In this document: positions 1 to 10,224 of the stretch, one piece after another | Layout: each line of letters begins with the position of its first letter | Position numbering within the stretch: position 1 is the stretch's first letter | NCBI GenBank assembly: GCA_003989065.1 | Contig: RXIW01000001.1 | Location: 152,803-216,802 of the forward strand | Direction of reading: 5' to 3' | Source of the DNA: Candidatus Competibacteraceae bacterium | Lineage (GTDB): Bacteria; Pseudomonadota; Gammaproteobacteria; Competibacterales; Competibacteraceae | Length of the DNA: 64,000 nt | Notes under the pieces: generated by a model | The model's input: the letters and a program-made list of their open reading frames with translations, nothing else | What the model was told of the DNA's origin: nothing | Databases searched by the model: none | Made by a program: the position numbers and the translations under genes

Positions 1-1
1 A

Positions 2-637
2 CCGGCTCCGGGTTTTCTGGAAGGTTTGCGCCAGCTGTGCGACCAGTACGGCAGCGTGTTGATCTTCGACGAAGTGATGACCGGCTTCCGGGTGGCAGCA
101 GGCGGGGCGCAGGCTTTGTATGGCATCGCACCGGATCTGACCACGCTTGGCAAGATCATCGGCGGCGGCATGCCAGTCGGCGCGTTCGGCGGCAAGCGGG
201 CCATCATGGAAAAACTGGCTCCGCTGGGACCGATCTATCAGGCCGGTACCCTGTCGGGCAATCCGGTAGCGATGGCCGCCGGTCTGGCGACGCTGAATCT
301 GATTGCCGAACCGGGCTTCCATACCGAGCTCGCCGCCAAAACCGAGCGCCTGTGCGCAGGACTGGTGGCCGCCGCCCGACAGGCCGGCGTGCCCCTCACC
401 ACCAACGCGGTTGGCGGCATGTTCGGAATCTTCTTCTCAGCCGAGCCGGTCACCCGCTATGCCCAGGCCATAGCCTGCGATACCGAGCGCTTCAAGAGCT
501 TTTTCCACGGTATGCTGGCCGAAAAGGTGTATCTGGCGCCGTCCGCGTTCGAGGCCGGCTTCATGTCGGCGGCCCACAGCGCCGACGACATCGAGGCGAC
601 GGTGGCCGCGGCGCAGCGAGTTTTTGCCCGTATCTGA
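2..637 (+). CDS. hemL: Glutamate-1-semialdehyde 2,1-aminomutase, C-terminal part (5' end outside window)
   Basis: This PLP enzyme moves the amino group of glutamate-1-semialdehyde to give 5-aminolevulinate, the C5-pathway precursor of haem and sirohaem, in the cytosol. The reading frame is open from base 2, so the gene enters the window from the left and only about half of the usual ~430 residues is visible. The segment [10 protein letters not shown] carries the PLP-contacting Asp. [18 protein letters not shown] carries the Schiff-base lysine. [10 protein letters not shown] is another family signature. The end at 637 gives the usual C-terminus of the family. It stands alone here, convergent with dsbB across a short gap containing a hairpin. 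Confidence 0.96.
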   Translation, partial: PAPGFLEGLRQLCDQYGSVLIFDEVMTGFRVAAGGAQALYGIAPDLTTLGKIIGGGMPVGAFGGKRAIMEKLAPLGPIYQAGTLSGNPVAMAAGLATLNLIAEPGFHTELAAKTERLCAGLVAAARQAGVPLTTNAVGGMFGIFFSAEPVTRYAQAIACDTERFKSFFHGMLAEKVYLAPSAFEAGFMSAAHSADDIEATVAAAQRVFARI

Positions 638-682
638 TCTGCTGATCCGCTGGCCTTTTACCCCAACGCCCTAGCCTCGACC

Positions 683-703
683 GACCCGCCTCGTTGGCGG
701 GTC
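683..703. terminator. GC-rich hairpin between convergent hemL and dsbB
   Basis: An 8-bp perfect inverted repeat (GACCCGCC/GGCGGGTC) with a 5-nt loop lies in the 73-bp gap between the two convergent stops. Neither side has a T-run, so it is at best a weak intrinsic terminator or an mRNA 3'-end stabiliser. Confidence 0.4.
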
Positions 704-710
704 TGCCGCC

Positions 711-1256
711 TCAGCGCCGCAGCCGCCAGTTGCCGAGCAGACCCATGACGCCCAATCCCAGGAACAGCATCAGGGTCCATTCCGGAATGCTCAAGCCCAG
801 CAGGGTTTCGACCTTGGCGCACTCGCCGGAGCCGGACAGCACCTCGCGAATGGTTTCGGTCAAGGGAAAGGTTTGCAACATATAATCCAGACCGGGGCCA
901 CAGCGCGGCACCTCATCCGGCGGCAGATGCTGCAGCCAGACCTGCCGGGCTGCGACGGCCATGCCCAGGAAGGCGGTCAGGTCGATCAACGCGCCATAGA
1001 CCTTGGCCCCCCAGCCGCGTGGATCGTGCAGGGCCGCCGTCAAAAACAACAGGCCCAGCGCGGCCAGGGCCAGACGTTGGAAAATGCACAGCGGACAGGG
1101 CTCCATCCCCAAATGGAACTGGGCAAACAGCGCAACGCCGAGCCCGCCCAAGCACACCAGAAATCCGAAGATATTCAACCACCGGCGCGATAGCCACTCG
1201 AACCCGCCGAGACCGGCGCCGGCCATGACTTGAGAATCTGACATCACTCGTCTCAT
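711..1256 (-). CDS. dsbB: Disulfide bond formation protein B (quinone-linked DsbA oxidase)
   Basis: This inner-membrane protein reoxidises periplasmic DsbA and passes the electrons to ubiquinone. At 181 aa it is close to the usual ~175. Four hydrophobic stretches are visible, at about residues 28-47, 62-79, 88-106 and 158-176. The first periplasmic Cys pair is CPLC (near residue 54) and the second is in the loop between TM3 and TM4 (RCGPGLDYML ... GECAKV). An Arg follows the first pair (IFQR), matching the quinone-site Arg known for the family. The start could also be the ATG at 1244; both give the same membrane protein. Confidence 0.94.
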   Translation of the reverse strand: MRRVMSDSQVMAGAGLGGFEWLSRRWLNIFGFLVCLGGLGVALFAQFHLGMEPCPLCIFQRLALAALGLLFLTAALHDPRGWGAKVYGALIDLTAFLGMAVAARQVWLQHLPPDEVPRCGPGLDYMLQTFPLTETIREVLSGSGECAKVETLLGLSIPEWTLMLFLGLGVMGLLGNWRLRR

Positions 1257-1289
1257 CCGTAAACGATTAAACAGCCCACTTATTCGGAG

Positions 1290-1568
1290 CTAGCGATCCG
1301 AATGCCCCAGCGAACGTTCCGGCGCGACCCGATCGCGAACCCGTTGCTTGATTTCCTTCGCTTCGGGGAAACGTCCCTCCTGTTTGCGCGACCAGACCAG
1401 TTCGCCATCGACCCGCACCTCGAACACGCCACCCGTGCCAGGCCGCAGGGCCACCTCGCCCAATTCGGTTTCAAAGGTCGTCAATAGTTCCTGGGCCAGC
1501 CAGGCTGCCCGCAGCAACCAACGACATTGGGTACAATAATCAATGCTGACACATGGTTTCGATTCCAT
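1290..1568 (-). CDS. SelT/SelW/SelH-like Rdx family protein (Cys form)
   Basis: This small thioredoxin-fold protein of about 92 aa has the motif YCTQCRWLLRAAWLAQELL near its N-terminus. The CxxC corresponds to the CxxU of eukaryotic selenoprotein W, and here both positions are plain Cys. Family members are presumed redox proteins with unknown partners. The ATG at 1568 has GGAG five bases upstream and is preferred over a GTG three bases earlier. It lies 12 bp upstream of the mtgA stop on the same strand and next to dsbB; a shared thiol-redox theme with dsbB is only suggestive. Confidence 0.85.
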   Translation of the reverse strand: MESKPCVSIDYCTQCRWLLRAAWLAQELLTTFETELGEVALRPGTGGVFEVRVDGELVWSRKQEGRFPEAKEIKQRVRDRVAPERSLGHSDR

Positions 1569-1580
1569 CACATCTCCAGG

Positions 1581-2357
1581 TCACAGCCGCTCAAGATAGC
1601 GGGTTCCCCCCAATTGGCGCATCTGCCGCTCGATCCAGCGCTGGCGCTTGAGCACATAGGCCGAGGGCTGATCGGCGCGGTAGCGTAGCGGATTCGGCAA
1701 CACCGCCGCCAGTCGGGCCGCTTCGTCCGCGGTCAACCTGACGGCCGCCTTGTTGAAAAACCGCCGACTGGCCGCTTCTACGCCGAAGGTGTTCTCGCCA
1801 AATTCCGCGATGTTGAGATAGACCTCCAGGATGCGTTCCTTGGACCAGAGCAGCTCTAGCAGCACGGTGAACCAGACCTCCAGCCCCTTGCGGATGACAC
1901 TGCGGCCCGACCACAGGAACAGATTCTTCGCCACCTGCTGGCTCAAGGTGCTGGCACCGCGCAACGGCTTGCCTTCATCCAGGTCGTCCAGAGCATCCTG
2001 AATCTCCACGAAATCGAAGCCGTAGTGATCGGGGAAGCGCTGATCCTCGCCGGCGACGACCGCCAGGGCCGCATAGGGCGAGATATCCCGATACGCCACC
2101 CAGTCATAGCGCACCGCGCCATGCCCCTGCCATAGCGCTTTCAACCCATGCTGGGCGATGACGCTGGAGGTCGGCAAGGGCAGCCAGCGCAACAACAGCA
2201 CCAGCGCCAGCGAAGCCACCACGAACACCCAAGTCGCTGTCCAGAGTCCACGCCCGATCCGACGCCATAACGAGCGCTTGAGCGACGGCGGCTGGGCGGC
2301 CCTGCCAAGCCAGGCTGCGCACCAACGGCGCAACCTCCCCGCTAAAAGATTCCCCAC
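1581..2357 (-). CDS. mtgA: Monofunctional biosynthetic peptidoglycan transglycosylase
   Basis: This GT51 glycosyltransferase polymerises lipid II glycan strands at the inner membrane. It is 258 aa, close to the family norm (~240). A single N-terminal membrane anchor spans about residues 38-57. The catalytic block [15 protein letters not shown] carries the first Glu, and [21 protein letters not shown] is the second GT51 motif; [15 protein letters not shown] is the third. There is no transpeptidase domain. The likely start is a GTG at 2357, inside the end of the upstream flavodoxin gene (16-bp overlap), so the two are probably cotranscribed. Confidence 0.95.
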   Translation of the reverse strand: MGNLLAGRLRRWCAAWLGRAAQPPSLKRSLWRRIGRGLWTATWVFVVASLALVLLLRWLPLPTSSVIAQHGLKALWQGHGAVRYDWVAYRDISPYAALAVVAGEDQRFPDHYGFDFVEIQDALDDLDEGKPLRGASTLSQQVAKNLFLWSGRSVIRKGLEVWFTVLLELLWSKERILEVYLNIAEFGENTFGVEAASRRFFNKAAVRLTADEAARLAAVLPNPLRYRADQPSAYVLKRQRWIERQMRQLGGTRYLERL

Positions 2358-2809
2358 GCCACCCCCGAGGCCATGGTTTCACCCAGTTCTTCGCAGCGCT
2401 GCAAGTCGTCCGGAGTCAGCTCGCCACGGGCGATGATCGGATCGCACACCGGTTTGAGTGGATAACCGCGGGCAATGCGTTCGATGCTGGTCAATGCCCC
2501 TGTCCCGTCGTTACCGGCGCTGATGAACACCGCATAGGGCAATCCGCTGATCTTGCCCTGGGCGGGATAGTAGGTGCGATCCAGGAAGTTCTTGAGCGCT
2601 CCGGACATGTAGCCGAAATTCTCGGGCGTACCCAACAGCAGACCCTGAGCCCACAATAGATCGTTCAAGTCAGCGCGCAAAGCCATCTTCAGACGCGTCT
2701 CGACTTCCGGCACCCGCCGTGCGCCACGCCACGCCGCTCTGGCCATATTGCGAGTATGGCCGGTTTGCGAATGGTAAACGACCAACAGATGCTTGCGTGG
2801 TTCGGTCAT
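2342..2809 (-). CDS. Flavodoxin-family FMN protein / NAD(P)H-dependent reductase-like
   Basis: A flavodoxin-like fold of 155 aa. The N-terminal strand and phosphate loop are [14 protein letters not shown], and the FMN-contacting loop is [19 protein letters not shown]. The family moves electrons between NAD(P)H or redox partners and FMN in the cytosol; the substrate here is not predictable. The frame is open further upstream, but the ATG at 2809 is where similarity to flavodoxins begins. The gene overlaps mtgA by 16 bp and is divergent from infA. Confidence 0.85.
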   Translation of the reverse strand: MTEPRKHLLVVYHSQTGHTRNMARAAWRGARRVPEVETRLKMALRADLNDLLWAQGLLLGTPENFGYMSGALKNFLDRTYYPAQGKISGLPYAVFISAGNDGTGALTSIERIARGYPLKPVCDPIIARGELTPDDLQRCEELGETMASGVAWGIF

Positions 2810-2997
2810 GAGGCTGATTGGAGTGGAATCGGGCGGTCCCGGCGGATCTGCGCATCGGGTGCCAAGCCGCAGCGATACCCCCCTCACACTGGTCCGTACC
2901 GATCGTTTTCCGGGCATCCGACTTGCCGCGCCAGGGGATTTCCGCTATGGTTAGCAGTCTTTTACAATAGCGAAAGCGGGTTGATCAGCGAGGTATT

Positions 2998-3216
2998 ATG
3001 TCTAAAGAAGACCATATTGAAATGGAGGGTACTGTAGTTGACACTCTACCCAACACCATGTTCAGAGTGCAGTTGGAAAACGGTCATGTCATCACGGCCC
3101 ATATCTCCGGCCGGATGCGCAAGCACTACATCCGCATCCTGACCGGTGACAAGGTGAAGGTCGAACTGACTCCTTACGATCTGAGCAAGGGTCGCATCGT
3201 CTATCGCGGCCGCTGA
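2998..3216 (+). CDS. infA: Translation initiation factor IF-1
   Basis: A 72-aa OB-fold protein of the exact family length, binding the ribosomal A site during initiation. The sequence begins [20 protein letters not shown] and ends KGRIVYRGR, both hallmark IF-1 segments. A GAGG ribosome binding site lies 5 bp before the ATG. It is a single-gene unit: the flavodoxin is divergent and clpA converges from the right. An infA gene next to clpA/clpS is the usual arrangement in many gammaproteobacteria. Confidence 0.98.
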   Translation: MSKEDHIEMEGTVVDTLPNTMFRVQLENGHVITAHISGRMRKHYIRILTGDKVKVELTPYDLSKGRIVYRGR

Positions 3217-3305
3217 GCCATCCGCCATCTCGCGCACCCCTTTCCTGCAATCGGGCAGTCAGCAACCCTCGTCCAGACAGGTTGCCGCCGCCGACCGCCT
3301 GCCCA

Positions 3306-5555
3306 TTACGGCACTGCTTCTTCCTCGGCAATTTCGACCTGCAAGCCGCCATCGCGAACCGTGACGGTGACATGGCCGCCATTCACCAGCCGCCCGAACA
3401 GTAGCTCCTCGGCCAGGCGCCGTTTGATGTTCTCCTGGATGAGCCGCGCCATCGGCCGTGCGCCCATCTTCGGATCGTAGCCGCGCTCGGCCAGCCAAGC
3501 CCGCCCTTCCGTATCCACATCCACAGTGACCTTCTTCGATTCCAGCTGAGCTTCCAACTCGATCAGGAACTTGTCTACCACCTGCGCGATGGTCACCGGC
3601 GTCAGTGGCTGGAACTGGACGATCGCATCCAAGCGGTTGCGGAACTCTGGGGCGAACAGGCGCTTGATCACATCCAGTCCGTCGGTGCTGTGATCCTGTG
3701 AGGTAAAGCCGATGGAAGGGCGATCCATCAGTTCAGCGCCAGCATTGGTGGTCATCACGATGATGACATTGCGGAAATCCGCCTTGCGGCCATTGTTGTC
3801 GGTCAGCGTCCCGTGGTCCATGACCTGCAGCAACAGGTTGAACACATCGGGATGGGCTTTTTCGATCTCGTCCAGCAACAATACGGCATGCGGATGCTTC
3901 AGCATGGCGTCGGTCAGCAGTCCACCCTGATCGAAGCCGACATAGCCGGGCGGCGCACCGATCAGACGCGAAACCGTATGCCGCTCCATGTACTCGGACA
4001 TGTCGAACCGAATCAGTTCGATGCCCATGATGCGAGCCAACTGGCGGGTCACTTCGGTCTTGCCGACGCCGGTCGGCCCGGCGAACAGGAAGGAACCAAT
4101 CGGCTTCTGCTCGTTGCCCAGGCCGGCGCGCGCCATCTTGATGGCGTCGGCCAAGGTATCGATCGCTTCGTCCTGACCGAACACCACCAATTTCAAATCG
4201 CGTTCCAGGTTACGCAGCACATCCTTGTCCGACGAGGACACCGTCTTTGGCGGGATACGGGCGATCTTGGCAATGATCGTCTCGATATCGGTGCTATTGA
4301 TCACCTTCTTGCGCTTGGCAACCGGCAACAGGCGCTGACTAGCCCCGGCCTCGTCGATCACGTCGATAGCCTTGTCCGGCAGATGGCGATCGTTGATGTA
4401 GCGGGCCGACAGCTCCACCGCTGCCCGCAGCGCCTTATCGGCGTACTTGACGTCGTGGTGCTCCTCGAACCGGGCCTTCAAACCGCGCAGGATCTGATAG
4501 CTCTCTTCGACCGATGGCTCGACCACGTCGATCTTCTGGAACCGCCGCGCTAAGGCTCGATCCTTCTCGAAGATGCCCCGGTATTCCTGGTAGGTGGTCG
4601 AACCGATGCACTTCATCTCGCCCGAAGCCAGCATCGGCTTGATCAGGTTCGAGGCGTCCATCACGCCGCCGGAAGCCGCACCCGCGCCAATGATGGTGTG
4701 GATTTCGTCGATGAACAGAATAGCGTTGCGCTCCTTGCGCAACTGCGCCAAGACCGACTTCAAGCGCTTCTCGAAATCGCCACGATATTTGGTGCCCGCC
4801 ACCAGCGAACCCAAGTCCAGCGCGTAAATCGTGGCATCGCGCAGCACCTCCGGCACTTCGCCGTCCACGATCATCTTGGCCAGACCTTCGGCGATCGCGG
4901 TCTTGCCGACGCCGGCTTCGCCGACGAACAGCGGATTGTTCTTGCGCCGCCGACACAGGATCTGAATGGTGCGCTCCACTTCCTCGCGCCGTCCGATCAG
5001 CGGATCGATACGGCCCTGCCGCGCCAGCTCGTTGAGGTTGCTGGCGAAGTTCTCCAGCGGCTTGACGTTCTGGCTCTCGGGATTTTCCTCGCTTTGCGGC
5101 GTTGCGGAATCCTGTTCGTCAGAAATCTTGGAAATGCCGTGGGAGATGAAATTCACCACATCCAGACGGCTGATTTCCTGCTGCTTGAGGAAATAGACCG
5201 CCTGCGACTCCTGCTCGCCGAACATGGCGACCAGCACATTGGCGCCGGTAACCTCGCGGTTACCGGACGACTGGACGTGCAATACCGCCCGTTGCAGGAC
5301 TCGCTGGAACCCGAGGGTCGGTTGGGTCTCGCGCGGGTCATCCGGTCCCAGCACTGGCGTGTTATCGCGGATGAAGGTTTGCAGATCGCGCTTGAGCTTG
5401 TCCAGCTGAGCACCGCAGGCTCGCAGCACTTCCGCGGCTGCCGGATTATCCAGCAGGGCCAGCAGCAGGTGCTCCACGGTCATGAACTCGTGGCGCCTTT
5501 CCCGCGCCTCGCGGAAAGCAAGATTGATGGAATACTCCAGATCCTTGCTCAACAT
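3306..5555 (-). CDS. clpA: ATP-dependent Clp protease ATP-binding subunit ClpA
   Basis: This AAA+ unfoldase feeds substrates to ClpP. At 749 aa it matches the usual ~755. Clp N repeats occupy residues 1-140. The first AAA module has Walker A GEAGVGKT at 212-219 and Walker B ILFIDE near 280. The second has GPTGVGKT at 493-500 and VLLLDE near 562. SIGF, in the loop before the final helical part, is the ClpP-docking tripeptide expected of ClpA and absent from ClpB/TssH. A GAGGTG ribosome binding site precedes the ATG. It lies 36 bp downstream of clpS, the adaptor gene, in the normal order; clpP is not in the window. Confidence 0.97.
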   Translation of the reverse strand: MLSKDLEYSINLAFREARERRHEFMTVEHLLLALLDNPAAAEVLRACGAQLDKLKRDLQTFIRDNTPVLGPDDPRETQPTLGFQRVLQRAVLHVQSSGNREVTGANVLVAMFGEQESQAVYFLKQQEISRLDVVNFISHGISKISDEQDSATPQSEENPESQNVKPLENFASNLNELARQGRIDPLIGRREEVERTIQILCRRRKNNPLFVGEAGVGKTAIAEGLAKMIVDGEVPEVLRDATIYALDLGSLVAGTKYRGDFEKRLKSVLAQLRKERNAILFIDEIHTIIGAGAASGGVMDASNLIKPMLASGEMKCIGSTTYQEYRGIFEKDRALARRFQKIDVVEPSVEESYQILRGLKARFEEHHDVKYADKALRAAVELSARYINDRHLPDKAIDVIDEAGASQRLLPVAKRKKVINSTDIETIIAKIARIPPKTVSSSDKDVLRNLERDLKLVVFGQDEAIDTLADAIKMARAGLGNEQKPIGSFLFAGPTGVGKTEVTRQLARIMGIELIRFDMSEYMERHTVSRLIGAPPGYVGFDQGGLLTDAMLKHPHAVLLLDEIEKAHPDVFNLLLQVMDHGTLTDNNGRKADFRNVIIVMTTNAGAELMDRPSIGFTSQDHSTDGLDVIKRLFAPEFRNRLDAIVQFQPLTPVTIAQVVDKFLIELEAQLESKKVTVDVDTEGRAWLAERGYDPKMGARPMARLIQENIKRRLAEELLFGRLVNGGHVTVTVRDGGLQVEIAEEEAVP

Positions 5556-5591
5556 AACTCACACCTCGAATCGCGCTGGGTGGTTTCAGAT

Positions 5592-5918
5592 TTAAGTTTC
5601 TTCCATGGTACACAACAACGGATGTTGATGCCGCTGGGCAAACTCATTCACCTGCGCCACCTTGGTCTCCGCGATTTCGCGCGTGAAAACCCCGCACACG
5701 CCCCGACCTCGGGTATGGACATGCAGCATGATCTGCGTGGCCTTCTCGCGATTCATCCGAAAGAAGTGCTCGAGAATCTGCACTACAAAATCCATAGGAG
5801 TATAGTCGTCATTGAGCAAGATCACCTTATACATCGGCGGCTGCTTGATCTCGGGCCCCGCCGGTTCGACGACGAGACCGCGATCCTGATCGGGTGACGA
5901 TGGATGGTCTTGGCTCAT
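5592..5918 (-). CDS. clpS: ClpS adaptor for N-end-rule substrates
   Basis: This small adaptor binds the ClpA N-domain and delivers proteins with N-degrons. The core runs from [20 protein letters not shown], which contains the conserved Asn-Asp substrate pocket, to [21 protein letters not shown]. From the ATG at 5918 the product is 108 aa, near the usual ~106. The frame extends upstream to 6011, but that extension resembles nothing in the family. Disordered, Asp/Pro-rich residues precede the core, as is usual. It is transcribed with clpA. Confidence 0.96.
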   Translation of the reverse strand: MSQDHPSSPDQDRGLVVEPAGPEIKQPPMYKVILLNDDYTPMDFVVQILEHFFRMNREKATQIMLHVHTRGRGVCGVFTREIAETKVAQVNEFAQRHQHPLLCTMEET

Positions 5919-6039
5919 GGCTAAGTACGGCCTTAATGACGGGCGAACGAGAGTCGTGCATGAGGCAGCGCTGCCAGACGACATCATTCCGTGGTTGTAA
6001 TAGGCTGACATTTAGATGTCATGTGGTCCACAAGTTTCC

Positions 6040-6597
6040 TCAAGAGACTTTTGGGTACGAAAAATTCTGGGCCGTCATCTGCCGGACCAAACCGATGAAT
6101 GCGCGCAACCCGGCGGGTAGCCGCTTGCGTCCTGGATAGTAGCGGAAAAAACCAGGCAACATCGGCAGCCAGTCGTCCAGTACGGCGACCACACGGCCAG
6201 CCTCCAGAGCGTTGCGTGCATATTGCTCATAAACGCAAGCAAGACAGATGCCATCTTCGGCCGCCCGCAACGCAAGCGTGGTGTCGCTCAGAATCAGCGG
6301 CCCGCTCACGTCCACGATAGTCTTGTCCTCGCCACGGGCGAATGCCCAGCGCCGATAAACCGAACCGCCGGGAAAGCGCTTGCAATGTAATCATGCCGAT
6401 GCAGATCGTCGGGCTTTTGCGGCGTTAAGTAACTCTAAAGATACACTTGACTACCCACTACCACGAAACGCTGGCGCGGCCCCAGCGGAATCGCCACCAT
6501 ATCTTGTTGGATCGATTCGCCAAACCGCACTCCGGCATCGAAACCTTCCTTGACGATGTCCACCAGGGCGTCATCGGTGACCCTCTCGACGCATGTC
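6040..6597 (-). pseudogene. Decayed LysR-type regulator, effector-binding domain only
   Basis: Reading the reverse strand gives the end of a LysR effector domain. It starts with VTDDALVDIVKEGFDAGVRF, runs through GPRQRFVVVGSQVYL, then meets an in-frame TAG. After the stop it continues with TPQKPDDLHRHDYI, requires a one-base shift in the phenylalanine-proline-glycine stretch, and ends VDVSGPLILSDTTLALRAAE ... LPAGLRAFIGLVRQM. The helix-turn-helix part is missing altogether. One stop, one frameshift and a lost N-terminus make this a clear pseudogene. The final intact 91 codons (6040-6315) could still be translated but would lack DNA binding. Confidence 0.85.
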
Positions 6598-6660
6598 CCT
6601 CCTCATGGCAGCGATCGCATCGCACCGTTATCGACCTTTCCACATTGAGGAGGTACTACG

Positions 6661-6720
6661 ATGGAACAACGCTTGCTGGGTCACAAAAGCATGGTGTCAG
6701 CGCTCGGGCTGGGCTGCATG
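6661..6720 (+). pseudogene. Aldo/keto reductase N-terminal remnant
   Basis: After a clean GAGGAGG-type ribosome binding site the frame reads MEQRLLGHKSMVSALGLGCM, which matches the first strand of the aldo/keto reductase barrel (usual form MEYRKLG...VSALGLGCMG). Similarity stops after about 20 codons and the frame runs into the 3' end of aceB. It faces away from the LysR remnant, the typical arrangement of a LysR regulator and its reductase target, so both halves of one locus have decayed together. Confidence 0.7.
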
Positions 6721-6740
6721 GGTTACCCGAGCGCTTTTTT
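6699..6740 (+). terminator. Intrinsic terminator-like hairpin within the aldo/keto reductase remnant
   Basis: A perfect 10-bp inverted repeat (AGCGCTCGGG/CCCGAGCGCT) with a 17-nt loop is followed by a run of six T on the forward strand. The left arm lies within the remnant coding sequence. The T-run orientation means it would stop forward transcription, not aceB. Confidence 0.65.
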
Positions 6741-6763
6741 ACATCAAAGCCAACTGGATCGGA

Positions 6764-8377
6764 TCAATCCATCGCTTCGTACAGCGGCAGGGTCAGGAAC
6801 TCCGGATAGTTGGGATCGAGCGACATCTTCTCGAAAATGCCGGCCGCCTGATCGTAGGTCGCGGTGTCTTCGCCCTGGGCGGTGACCGTCGCCTTGACCT
6901 TGGCCAACTCCTCGGGAATCATCGTCCGCACCAGTTCTGCGGTCACCTTGCGGCCATCGTCCAAGACCCCCTTGGGGCTCACCACCCACTGCCATACCTG
7001 CGAGCGGGAAATTTCAGCGGTGGCGGCATCTTCCATCAGGTTGTGAATCGGCACGCAACCGTTGCCAGCCAGCCACGAGCCCAGGTAATGAATGCCGACA
7101 TTGATGTTGTTACGCAGACCGACTTCGGTGATGGGTTGCTCAGGCAGGAAGGTCAGGAAATCCTGAGCGGTGAACACCTCATCGCGCTGCTTCTCCCACT
7201 GGTTCGGCTTATCGCCCAGCACCTTGACGAATTCTTCGTGGGCCATCGGCACTAGGCCGGGATGCGCCACCCAACCGCCATCGAAACCGTCCCGCGCATC
7301 GCGGGCCTTGTCGTGCCGGATACCGGCCAGCGCCTTCTCATTGGCTTCCGGGTCGTTCTTGATCGGAATCAGCGCCGACATGCCACCCATGGCCGGCGCG
7401 CCGCGCTTGTGGCACACCTTGACCAGCTGCAACGCATAGGAGCGCATGAACGGCACTTCCATGGTGATCGCGCCGCGATTGGCCAGGCAGAAGTTCTTGT
7501 TGTTCTTGAACTTCTTGATACAGCTGAAGATGTAGTCCCAGCGCCCGGCGTTCAAACCGGCGGAATGCTCACGCAATTCGTACAGGATCTCTTCCATCTC
7601 GAAGGTGGCGAGAATGGTCTCGACCAGCACCGTGGCCTTGATGGTGCCACGCGGAATGCCGATTTCGTCCTGAGCCATGCAGAAGATGTCGTTCCACAGC
7701 CGCGCTTCCAGATGGCTTTCCATCTTGGGCAGGTAGAAGAACGGACCCGCACCACGGGCGATCTGCTCCTTGGCATTGTGGAACAGCACCAGACCGAAGT
7801 CGAAGATACCGCCAGACACACGCTGACCATCGACCAGCACATGCTTTTCGTCCAGATGCCAGCCGCGCGGACGGATCTGCAGCATGGCGATGGTACTGTT
7901 GAGCTTGTATTCCTTGCCGGCTTCGTTTACGTAGCTGATGTTGCGGCGAATGGCGTCGACCAGATTCACCTGGCCCTGAATCTGGTTGTACCAGTTGGGG
8001 CTGTTGGAGTCTTCGAAGTCGGTCATGTAGGAATCAGCGCCGGAATTGTAGGCGTTGATGATCATCTTGCGTTCGACCGGGCCGGTGATCTCGGTACGGC
8101 GGCGCTCCAGGGCCTTGGGCAGCGGCGCGATCTTCCAGTCGCCGTCGCGGATGGCCTGCGTTTCGGGCAGGAAATCAGGCATTTCGCCAGCGTCGATACG
8201 GGCCTGGCGGGCAACGCGGGCCTTGAGCAATTCCTGGCGGCGACCTTCGAACGCACGATGCAGCTTGGCCACCAAAGCCAAAGCGTCGTGAGTCAGGATT
8301 TCGTCGAAACGGGGATGGATCGGGGCGTTCACTTGCACGCCAGCAGGCAAATTCAAGCTCACGGTTGGCTCCTTCAT
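6764..8377 (-). CDS. aceB: Malate synthase A
   Basis: This enzyme condenses glyoxylate with acetyl-CoA to malate, the second step of the glyoxylate shunt. About 537 aa, the usual length of the A isoform. Family segments include YMTDFEDSNSPNW (with the Mg-binding acidic pair downstream), IRPRGWHLDEKH, GTIKATVLVETILATFEMEEI, and VAHPGLVPMA near the C-terminus. The ATG at 8377 is chosen; a TTG five codons earlier is also possible and neither has a strong ribosome binding site. It follows aceA on the same strand, but a terminator lies between them, so transcription may be partly separate. Confidence 0.95.
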   Translation of the reverse strand: MKEPTVSLNLPAGVQVNAPIHPRFDEILTHDALALVAKLHRAFEGRRQELLKARVARQARIDAGEMPDFLPETQAIRDGDWKIAPLPKALERRRTEITGPVERKMIINAYNSGADSYMTDFEDSNSPNWYNQIQGQVNLVDAIRRNISYVNEAGKEYKLNSTIAMLQIRPRGWHLDEKHVLVDGQRVSGGIFDFGLVLFHNAKEQIARGAGPFFYLPKMESHLEARLWNDIFCMAQDEIGIPRGTIKATVLVETILATFEMEEILYELREHSAGLNAGRWDYIFSCIKKFKNNKNFCLANRGAITMEVPFMRSYALQLVKVCHKRGAPAMGGMSALIPIKNDPEANEKALAGIRHDKARDARDGFDGGWVAHPGLVPMAHEEFVKVLGDKPNQWEKQRDEVFTAQDFLTFLPEQPITEVGLRNNINVGIHYLGSWLAGNGCVPIHNLMEDAATAEISRSQVWQWVVSPKGVLDDGRKVTAELVRTMIPEELAKVKATVTAQGEDTATYDQAAGIFEKMSLDPNYPEFLTLPLYEAMD

Positions 8378-8455
8378 CAATGTAGATTGCAACCCTTGAC
8401 AATATAAAGCGTCACGTTTGGGCGATGATCGGGACGCATTGGCGCATCCTAGCGC

Positions 8456-8483
8456 AAAAAGCCCGGAGGGAGACCCCCCGGGC
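8456..8483 (-). terminator. Intrinsic terminator downstream of aceA
   Basis: On the reverse strand a GC stem (GCCCGG..GGG/CCC..CCGGGC, 3-nt loop) is followed immediately by TTTTT. It lies 60 bp past the aceA stop and before the aceB start, and would limit read-through from aceA into aceB. Confidence 0.8.
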
Positions 8484-8542
8484 CGTGATACAACCCGAGA
8501 CTCCGCGACCCATACCTCAACGGCAGAGCGCGGACACGAGGA

Positions 8543-9835
8543 TTAGTGGAATTGCTCTTCTTCGGTAGAACCGGTCAGCGCCGTCACCGAAGACACACCG
8601 CCCTGGATGACGGTGGTCACGTCGTCGAAGTAGCCGGTGCCCACTTCCTGCTGATGGCTGACGAAGGTGTAGCCCCGATCGCGGGCGGCGAATTCGGGCT
8701 CCTGAACCTTCTCGACATAGGCGGACATGCCGCGCTGGACATAGTCCTGGGCCAGATCGAACATGTTGTACCACATGTTGTGAATACCGGCCAAAGTGAT
8801 GAACTGATACTTGTAACCCATCGCACCCAGTTCGCGCTGGAACTTGGCGATGGTGGCGTCATCCAGATTCTTCTTCCAGTTGAACGACGGTGAGCAGTTG
8901 TAGGCCAGCATCTTGCCGGGGAACTGCGCCTGGATCGCTTCGGCGAACTTGCGGGCGAACGCCAGATCCGGCGTGCCGGTCTCGCACCACACCATGTCGG
9001 CGTAGGGCGCATAGGCCAGACCACGGGAGATCGACTGTTCCAGGCCCTTCTTGGTCTTGAAGAAGCCTTCGACCGTGCGTTCGCCGGTGCAGAACGGCTT
9101 GTCGTTGTCGTCGCAGTCGCTGGTCAGCAGGTCGGCCGCTTCGGCGTCGGTGCGGGCCAGGATCACGGTCGGCACCCCGCAGACATCGGCCGCCAGACGG
9201 GCCGCGTTCAGTTTCTGCACCGCTTCCTGGGTCGGCACCAGCACCTTGCCGCCCATGTGGCCGCATTTCTTGACCGAAGCCAGCTGATCTTCGAAGTGCA
9301 CGCCACCCGCGCCCGAGCGAATCATCGACTTCATCAGCTCGTAGGCGTTCAGCACACCGCCGAAACCGGCTTCGGCATCCGCCACGATCGGCAGGAAATA
9401 GTCGAGGAATTCCTTATGGCCTGGGCCGATGCCGCGAGCGCACTGGATTTCGTCGGCGCGCTTGAAGGTGTTGTTGATGCGTTCGACCACCGCCGGCACC
9501 GAATTGACCGGATACAGCGACTGATCGGGATACATCGCCATGTAGGTGTTGTTGTCGGCCGCGACCTGCCAGCCGGACAGATAGATGGCCTTGACGCCCG
9601 CCTTGGCCTGCTGCATGGCCTGCCCGCCGGTCAAGGCGCCCAGGCAGTTCACATAGGGTTCGGTAGTAATCAGCTGCCACAGCTTCTCGGCTCCCCGCTT
9701 CGCCAAGCTGTACTCGACCGGCACATTACCACGCAGTCGCACTACATCTTCAGCCGTATAACCGCGTTTGATACCTTTCCAGCGGGGATTCTCAGCCCAG
9801 TCTTTTTTCAGTTGCTCAACGCTTAGAAATGCCAT
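8543..9835 (-). CDS. aceA: Isocitrate lyase
   Basis: This enzyme cleaves isocitrate to succinate and glyoxylate, allowing growth on acetate or on fatty acids released from stored polyester. 430 aa, matching the short bacterial form (~435). The catalytic loop [13 protein letters not shown] carries the active-site Cys. Metal and substrate segments include [33 protein letters not shown] and [11 protein letters not shown]. The ATG at 9835 has an AGAGGA ribosome binding site. Together with aceB it completes the glyoxylate shunt; no aceK is present nearby. Confidence 0.97.
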   Translation of the reverse strand: MAFLSVEQLKKDWAENPRWKGIKRGYTAEDVVRLRGNVPVEYSLAKRGAEKLWQLITTEPYVNCLGALTGGQAMQQAKAGVKAIYLSGWQVAADNNTYMAMYPDQSLYPVNSVPAVVERINNTFKRADEIQCARGIGPGHKEFLDYFLPIVADAEAGFGGVLNAYELMKSMIRSGAGGVHFEDQLASVKKCGHMGGKVLVPTQEAVQKLNAARLAADVCGVPTVILARTDAEAADLLTSDCDDNDKPFCTGERTVEGFFKTKKGLEQSISRGLAYAPYADMVWCETGTPDLAFARKFAEAIQAQFPGKMLAYNCSPSFNWKKNLDDATIAKFQRELGAMGYKYQFITLAGIHNMWYNMFDLAQDYVQRGMSAYVEKVQEPEFAARDRGYTFVSHQQEVGTGYFDDVTTVIQGGVSSVTALTGSTEEEQFH

Positions 9836-10224
9836 TTTCCATTCCTCTTTAGAAGGTTACGGGGTTATTTGCAAAAGAATGCAAAAGCTTGTGAATCGTT
9901 ATTGCGTGTCCGTCTCCACGACGATCCACTCAAATTATCCAAAGATTGACATAAATCTATTTTTATAATGAGAGGTTTATAAAGTACGATCAGACTTCTA
10001 CATCATTTTAATGCCGCACTGCACCACATTACAAGTTGGCTACGGCGAATTCGTGAATAGCTGGAACGGCTGTCGAAATTGTGAGGATTCCTACATTCTC
10101 TTGCTGACGGTTTCGCAGTAACAACGCATTTCATCCCCTTCGATCGGCCCCCATTTCCCGGCTGGATTTCCTAGAATCAAGCGGTGAACCCGACTCTCCT
10201 GCCCGTTTGCCCTGGAACATCGCG
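9836..10224. other. AT-rich gap upstream of aceA and glk
   Basis: No gene is visible in these 389 bp. The part at about 9880-10010 is distinctly AT-rich against its surroundings and probably holds the aceA promoter. I could not pick a convincing -35/-10 pair on either strand: the TTGACA at 9946 is only 12 bp from the TATAAT at 9964. Confidence 0.5.

Noticed and set aside
9946..9969. TTGACA followed by TATAAT on the forward strand
   Set aside because: Spacer is only 12 bp, too short for a sigma-70 promoter, and the next forward gene is 250 bp away.
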